DNA from: Ferrimonas marina
GTDB lineage: Bacteria > Pseudomonadota > Gammaproteobacteria > Enterobacterales > Shewanellaceae
NCBI RefSeq assembly: GCF_900129905.1
Contig: NZ_FQXG01000001.1
Location: 682,001 to 746,000 of the forward strand
Direction of reading: 5' to 3'
DNA: 64,000 nucleotides
The notes beneath the pieces are model-generated. The model saw only the letters and a program-made list of their open reading frames with translations, had not been told where the DNA came from and searched no databases. This document shows, in pieces, positions 18,817 through 25,631 of the stretch. The position numbers were made by a program, and so were the translations under genes. Numbering within the stretch: position 1 is the stretch's first letter; every line of letters starts with the position of its first letter.

Positions 18817-19058
18817 GGCAAGAGGTGACTGGCGATGTACAACACGGCCAAGGCCCCCGCGACTGCCAGCCACAGGGAGGGGATAGAAAAGCTGGACAGG
18901 TGGCCGATGCCCAGCACCTGCCCGATAAACGCCCCGACGAAGCCGCCGGCGGCGCCCAGCGAGATGGTCAGCGGCCAGCTGCCGCAACGGGTTGGCAACG
19001 CCCAGCGCACTACTGCGCCGACCCCTGCCCCCATCAACAGCCAACTGAGGAAGCCCAT
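18813..19058 (-). CDS. GlsB/YeaQ/YmgE family membrane protein
   Basis: An 81-residue protein with three hydrophobic helices rich in Gly and Ala (MGFLSWLLMGAGVGAVVRW, ISLGAAGGFVGAFIGQVLGIG, SLWLAVAGALAVLYIA). This is the pattern of transglycosylase-associated/GlsB stress membrane proteins. The role of these proteins is not settled; several are induced by envelope or osmotic stress. It overlaps the stop of the opposite-strand 174-aa gene by four bases. The start is preceded by AAGGAGCCTAACC. Confidence 0.85.
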   Translation of the reverse strand: MGFLSWLLMGAGVGAVVRWALPTRCGSWPLTISLGAAGGFVGAFIGQVLGIGHLSSFSIPSLWLAVAGALAVLYIASHLLP

Positions 19059-19231
19059 TGGTTAGGCTCCTTATGGTTAAGTATCTAAAATCATAGCCTG
19101 AAATTGCGTAACGTCGCGGATACAGCGAGAAAGCCCATTCACTGCGCAAAGTGGCGTCCCCGTTGAGCCAAGTTTGTGATAAAATTCGTGCCCATTAACC
19201 CCCCGTATCTCTTTGTCGTAGAAGGTCTTTA

Positions 19232-20926
19232 ATGGACGACTTCAAACGCCCACTCTTTATCCATTACGCAGGCCCGGTTTTGCTAGAGGCCCCGCTGCTC
19301 AACAAAGGCTCCGGCTTCACCCTGGACGAGCGTGACAGCTTTAACCTACACGGCTTGTTGCCAGCCACCGTGGAAACCATCGACGAGCAGGCCAAGCGCG
19401 CCTACCAGCAGTACCAGTCGTTCACCAATGACATGGACCGCCACGTCTACCTGCGCAACATCCAGGACACCAACGAGACCCTGTTCTACCGCCTGGTGTC
19501 TGACCACATCACCGAGATGATGCCAATCATCTACACCCCCACCGTTGGGGCGGCTTGTCAGCAGTTCTCCAACATCTACCGCCGTGCCCGCGGCCTGTTT
19601 ATCTCCTACGCCGATCGTGACCGCATCGACGAGGTGCTGTACAACGCCGTGGCCCACAACACCAAGGTGATCGTGATTACCGACGGTGAGCGGATCCTGG
19701 GTCTAGGCGATCAGGGCATCGGTGGCATGGGGATCCCGATCGGGAAGCTGTCCCTCTACACCGCCTGTGGTGGCATCAGCCCGGCCTACACCCTGCCGAT
19801 CGTGCTGGATGTGGGCACCGACAACACCCAGCTGCTGGATGACCCGATGTACATGGGTCTGCGTCAGCCGCGGATCACCGGCGAAGAGTATGACGAGTTC
19901 GTCGACCAGGTGATGCAGGCGATCAAGGTGCGTTGGCCCCAGGCGCTGGTCCAGTTTGAAGACTTCGCTCAAAAGAATGCGATGCCGCTGCTCAACCGCT
20001 ACAAGGATGAGTTCTGCTGCTTTAACGACGACATCCAGGGCACCGCTGCCGTTACCGTCGGCTCGCTGCTGGCCGCCTGTAAGGCCCAGGGTTCCGAACT
20101 CAAAGACCAGCACGTGGCCTTCCTCGGCGCCGGTTCCGCCGGTTGTGGCATTGCCGAGGCGATCATTGCCGAGATGGTGTCCCAGGGTCTGGATGAGGCC
20201 CAGGCCCGCAGCCAGATATACCTGGTAGACCGCTGGGGCCTGCTGCAGGAAGGTATGGTCAACCTGCTGGACTTCCAGCAGAAGCTGGTACAAAGCCAGA
20301 AGGCCACCGCCAAGTGGGAAAGCGACAACGACAACGGCGCCTTCGACCTGCTGGACGTCATTAAGAATGCCAAGCCCAGCGTGCTGATTGGTGTTTCCGG
20401 TGCCCCTGGCCTGTTCACCGAAGAGGTGATCAGCACCATGGCCGCCAACCACGAGCGTCCCATCGTGTTCCCGCTGTCCAACCCCACCAGCCGGGTGGAA
20501 GCGACCCCGGAGAACATCCTGCGTTGGAGCGAGGGCCGCGCCCTGGTTGCCACCGGCAGTCCGTTTGGCGATGTCCACATGGGCGAAGAGGTGTTCCCCA
20601 TCGCCCAGTGCAACAACAGCTACATCTTCCCTGGCGTGGGTCTGGGTGTGATGGCCTCCGGCGCGAGCCGGGTGACCGACAACATGCTGATGGCCTCCAG
20701 CCGCGCCCTGGCGGAGTGTTCGCCGCTGGGTCAAAAAGGCGAAGGTCCGCTGCTGCCGCCGCTGGAGCAGATCCAGGAGGTCTCCAAGCAGATCGCCTTT
20801 GCGGTAGGTCGCGCCGCCATGAACGACGGCGTCGCCATCAAGGTGAAGCTGGATGAACTGCGCGCCGCCATCGACCGCGAGTTCTGGCAAGCCGAGTACC
20901 GCAGCTACAAGCGCAGCGCCTTCTGA
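19232..20926 (+). CDS. maeA: NAD-dependent malic enzyme
   Basis: The 564-residue enzyme decarboxylates L-malate to pyruvate with reduction of NAD. It has the malic-enzyme motifs [38 protein letters not shown] (substrate site), [14 protein letters not shown] and the dinucleotide site [13 protein letters not shown]. Length matches E. coli MaeA/SfcA (565). It is a single-gene unit with a perfect 14-bp terminator. With PpsA further along it gives a route from malate to PEP. The NAD rather than NADP call rests on length and family resemblance. Confidence 0.95.
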   Translation: MDDFKRPLFIHYAGPVLLEAPLLNKGSGFTLDERDSFNLHGLLPATVETIDEQAKRAYQQYQSFTNDMDRHVYLRNIQDTNETLFYRLVSDHITEMMPIIYTPTVGAACQQFSNIYRRARGLFISYADRDRIDEVLYNAVAHNTKVIVITDGERILGLGDQGIGGMGIPIGKLSLYTACGGISPAYTLPIVLDVGTDNTQLLDDPMYMGLRQPRITGEEYDEFVDQVMQAIKVRWPQALVQFEDFAQKNAMPLLNRYKDEFCCFNDDIQGTAAVTVGSLLAACKAQGSELKDQHVAFLGAGSAGCGIAEAIIAEMVSQGLDEAQARSQIYLVDRWGLLQEGMVNLLDFQQKLVQSQKATAKWESDNDNGAFDLLDVIKNAKPSVLIGVSGAPGLFTEEVISTMAANHERPIVFPLSNPTSRVEATPENILRWSEGRALVATGSPFGDVHMGEEVFPIAQCNNSYIFPGVGLGVMASGASRVTDNMLMASSRALAECSPLGQKGEGPLLPPLEQIQEVSKQIAFAVGRAAMNDGVAIKVKLDELRAAIDREFWQAEYRSYKRSAF

Positions 20927-20940
20927 TTGCGCCAGCCATA

Positions 20941-20970
20941 AAAAACGCCACCCCGAGGGGTGGCGTTTTT
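20941..20970 (+). terminator. Terminator of maeA
   Basis: AAAAACGCCACCCC (20941-20954), GA loop, GGGGTGGCGTTTTT (20957-20970): a perfect 14-bp stem with T run, 14 bases after the stop. Confidence 0.9.
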
Positions 20971-21137
20971 GTTTGTCTTTGAGAGGCATCTATTGGTGCC
21001 GACAGCCATTGAAGCCAGATAACCCGATCGCTCTTGGCCGACTTGGCCGTTACTGTGCATCCCTGCACTCACGGCATTGATGCATCCTGCATGGCAGATC
21101 ACCCGAGCAAAGAGGCGAATGACAAGGTCGAGGGCCA

Positions 21138-21328
21138 GGGTGAAAACCGAAGGTTTGAACGCGTAGTCAGGGATGACGTAGCCGGGCTTTGACGTAAAGT
21201 AGGGACTGCGCAACGACAAAGGCCCAAGTGGCTCGTGGAGACAGGGGTGAAAACCGCAGGTTTGAACGCGTAGGCAGGGAGGCCGAAGCCGGCCTTTGAT
21301 GCGAAGCAGGGACTGCGCAGCACCAAAG
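21138..21328. repeat. Two 84-bp imperfect direct repeats in a convergent intergenic region
   Basis: Units at 21138-21221 and 21245-21328 have equal length without gaps and agree at about 71 of 84 positions. Each begins GGGTGAAAACCG and ends in GGGACTGCGCA...CAAAG. Each contains a small hairpin AAACC-(GAA or GCA)-GGTTT in which only the loop differs. The pair lies between maeA and the convergent MaoC-like gene. Short frames across it look like translated repeat, not genes. The element looks like a dispersed intergenic repeat, which cannot be shown from one window. Confidence 0.7.
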
Positions 21329-21375
21329 TCGACTCGAGCCAGAGCCGCATGCATTTGCCACGAGAGCGAGGATGA

Positions 21376-21434
21376 GCGACGACCGGAGGCCCGGGGGGTT
21401 CCAAGGGGGCGAGAGCCCCTTTGGTTGTCGTCGC
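21376..21434. other. GC-rich nested hairpin next to the 84-bp repeats
   Basis: An outer stem GCGACGA (21376-21382)/TCGTCGC (21428-21434) encloses an inner stem CCAAGGGGGC (21401-21410)/GCCCCTTTGG (21415-21424) with a GAGA loop and one G-T pair. It follows the direct repeats by about 50 bases and probably belongs to the same repeat element. The rest of 20971-21537 holds only a minor hairpin near 21519-21533. Confidence 0.5.
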
Positions 21435-21537
21435 CAACGCGACAAAGATTAGCTACACCTTCGCTGAAAGTTCAACGTAAGAAAGAAAATACACAACGAG
21501 TGCTGAGCACAAAATACCGCGCCGTTAAGGCGCAATC

Positions 21538-22371
21538 TCACTCAGCATAGCGAACGCTGCCTTCCACCAGGGGCTTGCCCCCTTCGTTGACCAGGCGTAC
21601 TGCCTCACCGTCCTGCTCCAGGCTGCCGGCGATAGGCAGCAGCGCCGGACGTTTAAACTCAAACTTGGCCTCTTTCAGCGGCAGCGCCACCTCCGCCAGT
21701 ACCCGCGCCACCATGTACATGCCATGGGCGATGGGGGCATCAAAGCCAAAGGGCTTGGAGGTAAGACGGTGCAGGTGGATCGGGTTGTAGTCGCCGGACA
21801 CCCGGGCGTAGCCACGGGCATGGACCTCATCCAGGCCGATGTCGGTTACCTTGCTCCACTCGTAGGCCACCTTGGGCTCACGAGCACCACGGCGACGGCG
21901 ACGACGTTCGGTGCTGGGCATCTTCAGCAGGCACTGGCTGCGGTAGCCGGCCACCTCTTCTTCGCCTTCAAAGAAACGCCCCACCAGCTCGAACTCCAGG
22001 CCCTTTTCGGTTTGGCCCTGCTCACCGACGCTCAGCTCAAAGCGGTAGCTCTGCTCCAGGTCCAGCGGCTTATGAGCGTAGAAGCTGACCCCGAGGTGGA
22101 TCATCCCCAGCGGCTTCACCGGAACGCTGGGATCGGTCAGCAGCATCAACTGCAGCGGCTGGGTGGCGACAAACAGGTAGGAGAGCGACAGGACGTCCTG
22201 TTCAAAGCCACAGAACTGGTTGTAGCGACGCAGCTTGAGCAGATCAAAGCGGAACTGGTCCACCTGGATACGGGCCTCCGGCAGCTCGGCGTTGTCACAA
22301 CGCTTGGTAAACCCTTTCCACAGCAGGGTCAGGTTGGAGGGGATTTGATCCGGGGTGATCGAGTGCTGCAT
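21538..22371 (-). CDS. MaoC-like (hotdog fold) hydratase
   Basis: The 277-residue protein carries the R-specific enoyl-CoA hydratase motif near residue 195 (YARVSGDYNPIHLH), then IAHGMYMVARV, in a C-terminal hotdog domain. The N-terminal half looks like a second, degenerate hotdog. The halves are joined by a highly basic linker with six Arg in a row. It is likely to hydrate or dehydrate acyl-CoA or acyl-ACP. The chosen ATG is preceded by AGGAAA at good spacing; a start 7 codons earlier has a worse site. No other lipid gene is adjacent, so the pathway is open. Confidence 0.85.
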   Translation of the reverse strand: MQHSITPDQIPSNLTLLWKGFTKRCDNAELPEARIQVDQFRFDLLKLRRYNQFCGFEQDVLSLSYLFVATQPLQLMLLTDPSVPVKPLGMIHLGVSFYAHKPLDLEQSYRFELSVGEQGQTEKGLEFELVGRFFEGEEEVAGYRSQCLLKMPSTERRRRRRGAREPKVAYEWSKVTDIGLDEVHARGYARVSGDYNPIHLHRLTSKPFGFDAPIAHGMYMVARVLAEVALPLKEAKFEFKRPALLPIAGSLEQDGEAVRLVNEGGKPLVEGSVRYAE

Positions 22372-22639
22372 GCGCTTTCCTATCAGTAACATCCTATTGC
22401 GGCACTAGGATACTCCCCTTTGTCGGCAACGGAGGACCGACCACGAGCAACAGTGCTGAAAAAAGGCGCAAAGTTGGTGGGGAACTGGCTAGGAATGTGG
22501 TTACTTCGGCAGCGAATCCGCGCCAGGCCTCAGCTGAGACAGGCAAAGAGCGACTGATAACGGCGAATTTGGCCGAAGACTCATTGCTGTCGAGTCATCC
22601 AGGCCAAGTTCAGTATGTTGTCGGCAAACTGCCGGCTTT

Positions 22640-23596
22640 TCACTCCGTACTGTCGAACCGCAGCGCCTCTCGCTGGGCCTGACGCTGCGCCAGGCTGTCA
22701 GCAGCATGGCCGGAGAGCCAATCAAACATCGCCTTGATGGCCGGCACCTCCCGTCGGTCGGGATGGCAGACGATCTGGTAGCGTTGAGCGGCGCGAACAA
22801 AGGCATCGAAGGGCACCACCAGGTTGCCTGCCGCCAGCTGCGGCGCCACCATGTGCCAGCGGCCCATCGCCACCCCCTGTCCGGACATGGCCGCCCGATA
22901 GGCCAGATCGGCCCGGTTAAAGACATAGCCCCGCTCCACATCCAGGTGGGTCAGCTTGGCGTCACGCGCCCAGTACACCCACTCGGTGTAGAAGCCGGTG
23001 CCCTGCCAGGCGGTCTCATCGTGCAGCAGCAGACAGTCCTGCAGTCCATCGGGGTTGCGCCACAGCTGGTGGCGATCGGCGTACTCCGCGGTGCACACCG
23101 GCACCAGGTATTCGTCGAACATCTCCACTTCGTGCAGGTTGTGGCGCTCGGGCAGATCGTAATAGACCGCCACATCCACCTTCTCATGCTGAAAATCGGT
23201 AGAGCGGCTCTGGGCGCGTACCTGCAGAGTCAACTTGGGATACTGGCTGTGCAGATCCCCCAGTCGCTCCGCCAGCCAGCAGCGGGCAAAGCTGTGGGGA
23301 ACGGCGATGCTCAGGGTGGAGGTGAACTCCTGCTGGCGCAGGTCACGGATGGCCGAGTCCAGATCCCCCAGCGAGGATTCCAGCACCGCCAGCAAGCCCT
23401 GGCCCTGCTCGGTTAACTGCAGCCGGCGGTTGAATCGCAGAAACAATTTAAAGCCGAGCTGCTCCTCCAGTTTTTTAATGCGATGGCTTACCGCACTCTG
23501 GGTCAAATGCAGCTCTTCTGCCGCCTTGGTAAAGCTCAGGTGGCGCGCAGCGCTGGAAAAACAGTACATGGAGGAGAGGATGGTGCTGCTCAGCAT
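22640..23596 (-). CDS. LysR-family regulator, GcvA/DsdC subgroup
   Basis: The 318-residue protein has an N-terminal winged HTH (FSSAARHLSFTKAAEELHLTQSAVSHRIKKLEEQLGFKLF) and a C-terminal effector-binding domain. The AARHLSFTKAAEEL...TQSAVSHRIKKLE pattern and GQGVAMGRWHMV near the end resemble GcvA (glycine cleavage regulator) and DsdC (D-serine regulator). Neither the gcv nor the dsdA target genes are nearby. The divergent intergenic region holds a promoter and terminator for a probable small RNA. In E. coli gcvA is divergent from the sRNA gene gcvB, so the arrangement is suggestive. A clear ribosome site is lacking. Confidence 0.88.
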   Translation of the reverse strand: MLSSTILSSMYCFSSAARHLSFTKAAEELHLTQSAVSHRIKKLEEQLGFKLFLRFNRRLQLTEQGQGLLAVLESSLGDLDSAIRDLRQQEFTSTLSIAVPHSFARCWLAERLGDLHSQYPKLTLQVRAQSRSTDFQHEKVDVAVYYDLPERHNLHEVEMFDEYLVPVCTAEYADRHQLWRNPDGLQDCLLLHDETAWQGTGFYTEWVYWARDAKLTHLDVERGYVFNRADLAYRAAMSGQGVAMGRWHMVAPQLAAGNLVVPFDAFVRAAQRYQIVCHPDRREVPAIKAMFDWLSGHAADSLAQRQAQREALRFDSTE

Positions 23597-23643
23597 AGGA
23601 CGACTCGCATTAAATCAGCTCATTCGAGAATAATGATATGTCG

Positions 23644-23673
23644 TTGGTACCCATGTGCAAGCGACTTTATACT
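23644..23673 (+). promoter_or_regulatory. Predicted sigma-70 promoter for the intergenic RNA
   Basis: TTGGTA (23644-23649) and TATACT (23668-23673) are separated by 18 bases. The -10 matches the consensus at 5 of 6 positions, the -35 at 4 of 6. No plus-strand protein gene follows before the terminator at 23810. The upstream flank contains AATAATGATA, close to one half of a Fur box, but the other half does not match. Confidence 0.45.
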
Positions 23674-23679
23674 GCCGAC

Positions 23680-23842
23680 CATCAACAACGGGATGGGGCT
23701 CACACTGCGTGGGTCGTGGCGCAAGTCGAGTTAGCAGTTCAGTTTGCGTCCGTTGTCTGACGTGTCATTTCCTCAGTAAGCAATTTTTGATTTGCCGAAT
23801 ATTCTGCAGCGCATGCTCTCCCCTGAGCATGCGTTTTTTTTT
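23680..23842 (+). ncRNA. Candidate small RNA divergent from the LysR gene
   Basis: About 163 nt between the predicted promoter (start near 23680) and a strong terminator with nine T at 23834-23842. The region has no credible protein frame. The terminator U tract points along the plus strand, while both flanking genes are on the minus strand, so it must serve a transcript of its own. The body holds ATTTCCTCAGTAAGC and a weak hairpin GCAA-TTTTTGA-TTTGC just before the terminator stem. It does not show the GU-rich seed region of GcvB or the RyhB core. Promoter position and exact ends are inferred. Confidence 0.5.
23810..23842 (+). terminator. Plus-strand intrinsic terminator with no upstream protein gene
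   Basis: CGCATGCTC (23810-23818), loop TCCCCT, GAGCATGCG (23825-23833), then nine T. It ends 8 bases before the stop codon of the convergent Kelch gene. Confidence 0.85.
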
Positions 23843-23849
23843 GCCTGTT

Positions 23850-24932
23850 CTACTGGCCCAGCGGCAGTAGCGACACCTCGGACAGCACCCGTTGATCCTC
23901 ACCCATGCCGCCCAGCAATACCGCCCCATTGTCCAACCAAAGCAGGCCGCGGTGATCCATGGTCGGTGCCTGAACGCCTTCGCCACTTAGCCACTGGCCG
24001 GTGGCAATGTCGTAGCGGTCGATGCGACGGCTTGGCGCAGAAGGCTTGCCGTCATAGCCGATGCCATCGTAGTTGTAGGGGTTGTTGCTGCCACCGACAA
24101 ACCACAGCTGGCCATTATGGGCAGCGGCGGCACGACGATACAGCGCGACACCAGAGGGGTGGGCCAACTGCTGCCAATGGATCTTCAGACCGTTGTCTGC
24201 ATCAATTCGCCCAACAAAGCACTCTGGTGACGGCAGGAACTGGCGACGTGGCGTGTCGGCCAAACGGGCCTCGTCGGCATTGGGCACCACCACCTTGACC
24301 CCATCACACACCACCAGGGTGTCCTGCCAGATTGCCCCACCTTGGCCAAATACCGCCGGACCAGGGAAGGGGGTCGCCTGAGCCCATTGATCGGTCTGGG
24401 TGTCATAACGCTGAACCAGGTTGACGTTGCCATCATTGTGCCAGCCGCTGACCAGGTAGATGTAGCGCTGCTGATAGGACAGCGCGACGCTGTCATCCAC
24501 CGGCACCGGCATCTCGGCCAAACGCCGGTAGCGCTGGGAAACCGGGTCATAGGCGAAGTTATCCGGCGCCGAGATCTCGCTGTGATCCGCCGCCACGGTG
24601 TAGCCGCCAAACACAAAGGCCTCCTGCCCTACCCCAACCGCGGTGGCCGCCAGTCGGCCCTTTAGCGGCAACACGCTGGGCACGGCAGGGCCTGACTGCC
24701 AATTGGGCTCGCCCACCCGCCACTGCCACACCTTGTTGTGCACAGCGTTATGGTCTTTATTGGCACCCAGCCCCATAAAGCTGATCAGGTAATCCCCCTG
24801 CTCGGTGCTGACCTGCGCCACCGCGTTGTTGCTGACAGGTTCTGGCAAAGAGGGAGGGGTCGCTGCCGACAGAGGTAAGGAGAGCGCCCAAAACAGGCTG
24901 GGCCACTTGATTGAGATCGAGTTTGATAGCAC
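23850..24932 (-). CDS. Exported Kelch-repeat beta-propeller protein
   Basis: The 360-residue protein has a signal peptide (IKWPSLFWALSLPLSAAT) and about five or six Kelch-like blades, with recurring FGGY, YLVSGWH, WFVGGSN and VLLGGMG strands each followed by a D-x-x-T-xx-W turn (YDTQTDQWAQ, YDIATGQWLS). Size and repeats resemble periplasmic sialic acid mutarotase NanM, but no sialic acid genes are near, so only a carbohydrate- or protein-binding propeller is proposed. The start codon is GTG, preceded by AGGAAC; no ATG lies near the signal peptide. It begins 37 bases after the DUF1285 gene, so it may be the last gene of that operon. Confidence 0.8.
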   Translation of the reverse strand: MLSNSISIKWPSLFWALSLPLSAATPPSLPEPVSNNAVAQVSTEQGDYLISFMGLGANKDHNAVHNKVWQWRVGEPNWQSGPAVPSVLPLKGRLAATAVGVGQEAFVFGGYTVAADHSEISAPDNFAYDPVSQRYRRLAEMPVPVDDSVALSYQQRYIYLVSGWHNDGNVNLVQRYDTQTDQWAQATPFPGPAVFGQGGAIWQDTLVVCDGVKVVVPNADEARLADTPRRQFLPSPECFVGRIDADNGLKIHWQQLAHPSGVALYRRAAAAHNGQLWFVGGSNNPYNYDGIGYDGKPSAPSRRIDRYDIATGQWLSGEGVQAPTMDHRGLLWLDNGAVLLGGMGEDQRVLSEVSLLPLGQ

Positions 24933-24969
24933 GTCAGTTCCTGAGGAGTTGAGTGGGGGAATAAAAGGT

Positions 24970-25506
24970 TCAGGCCTCGCCCATGGGGCACCAGCGCTGC
25001 CCCAGGTTCAAGCCATACTGGTCTTCTCGTTGTTCGCACTGGGGGGCGAGGCGATGGTAGAGGTTACGACCGAGCCGGGCCGCGTTGCCGTGCCACAGGG
25101 CGATACTGGGCAGGCCCTGCTGCAGCGACCAGGGATGTTCGTCGCCCAGGCAGACGGTGAGGCCCAATGGGCCGGTCAGCTGCCATGCACCGTCCTGTTC
25201 CACCAAATCGGTCAGCACAAAGGGGTGATCCAACACCTGAATTCGCCACTTTTCCACCGGGGTCACCAGGTAGTAGTGGCCATCGCTTTCCCGCCTCAGC
25301 ACACTGGCAAACAGCCTCACCAGCCGTTCGCGGTGGATGGGCTGACCCAGCGAGTGCCACTGGCCATCCCGGTCGATCTGGATATCGATGTCACCGCACA
25401 GTGGTGGGTCCCACTCATCTAGCTTCGGGTGGGGCCCCACCTTGGCGGCAGCAACGCAGTCAGCCTGTTCCAGCTGACCGGCAAATCGGTTGAGATCCAG
25501 CGTCAT
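24970..25506 (-). CDS. DUF1285 family protein
   Basis: The 178-residue protein shows the DUF1285 pattern: PLCGDIDIQIDRDGQWHSLGQPIHRERLVRLFASVLRR (about 45-80), YYLVTPVEKWRIQVLDHPFVLTDL, and GRNLYHRLA near the end. The family is common in proteobacteria and has no assigned activity that I know of; the fold is two small beta-rich modules. The chosen ATG is preceded by AAGGAGCG and overlaps the stop of the 42-aa gene by ATGA, so it is coupled. The open frame extends 34 codons further upstream but that part looks non-coding. Confidence 0.88.
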   Translation of the reverse strand: MTLDLNRFAGQLEQADCVAAAKVGPHPKLDEWDPPLCGDIDIQIDRDGQWHSLGQPIHRERLVRLFASVLRRESDGHYYLVTPVEKWRIQVLDHPFVLTDLVEQDGAWQLTGPLGLTVCLGDEHPWSLQQGLPSIALWHGNAARLGRNLYHRLAPQCEQREDQYGLNLGQRWCPMGEA

Positions 25507-25631
25507 CGCTCCTTCATCTGCTCCAGCAACTCCTGCAACGGGTGGCGCTGGCGATTCTCCGCCACACGACGAGGCTGGCGTTTGGGCGCCGCCGTTTTCG
25601 GTGCCCAACGGCGCTTGCAGATCCGGCTCAT
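25503..25631 (-). CDS. 42-residue basic protein with a tail copied from YdiJ
   Basis: A short frame (MSRICKRRWAPK...) with AAGGAG 9 bases before ATG. Its ATG overlaps the YdiJ stop (ATGA at 25628-25631), and its stop overlaps the DUF1285 start in the same way, so it is coupled on both sides. It is strongly basic. Its last 14 residues (RHPLQELLEQMKER) match the end of YdiJ (RHPLQALLQQLKES, residues 996-1009) at 10 of 14 positions. It may be a duplicated tail that became a separate gene, or a short docking peptide. No known family. Confidence 0.65.
   Translation of the reverse strand: MSRICKRRWAPKTAAPKRQPRRVAENRQRHPLQELLEQMKER

Noticed and set aside
20905..21445. Minus-strand frames of 76-149 codons across the 84-bp repeats.
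   Set aside because: They are repeat translations without ribosome sites and overlap the maeA terminator; the DNA repeat and hairpins explain the region better.
23680..23842. The intergenic RNA candidate as GcvB or RyhB.
   Set aside because: The GU-rich seed of GcvB is absent. CTCACACTGC resembles part of the RyhB core, but the remaining core and a full Fur box are missing.
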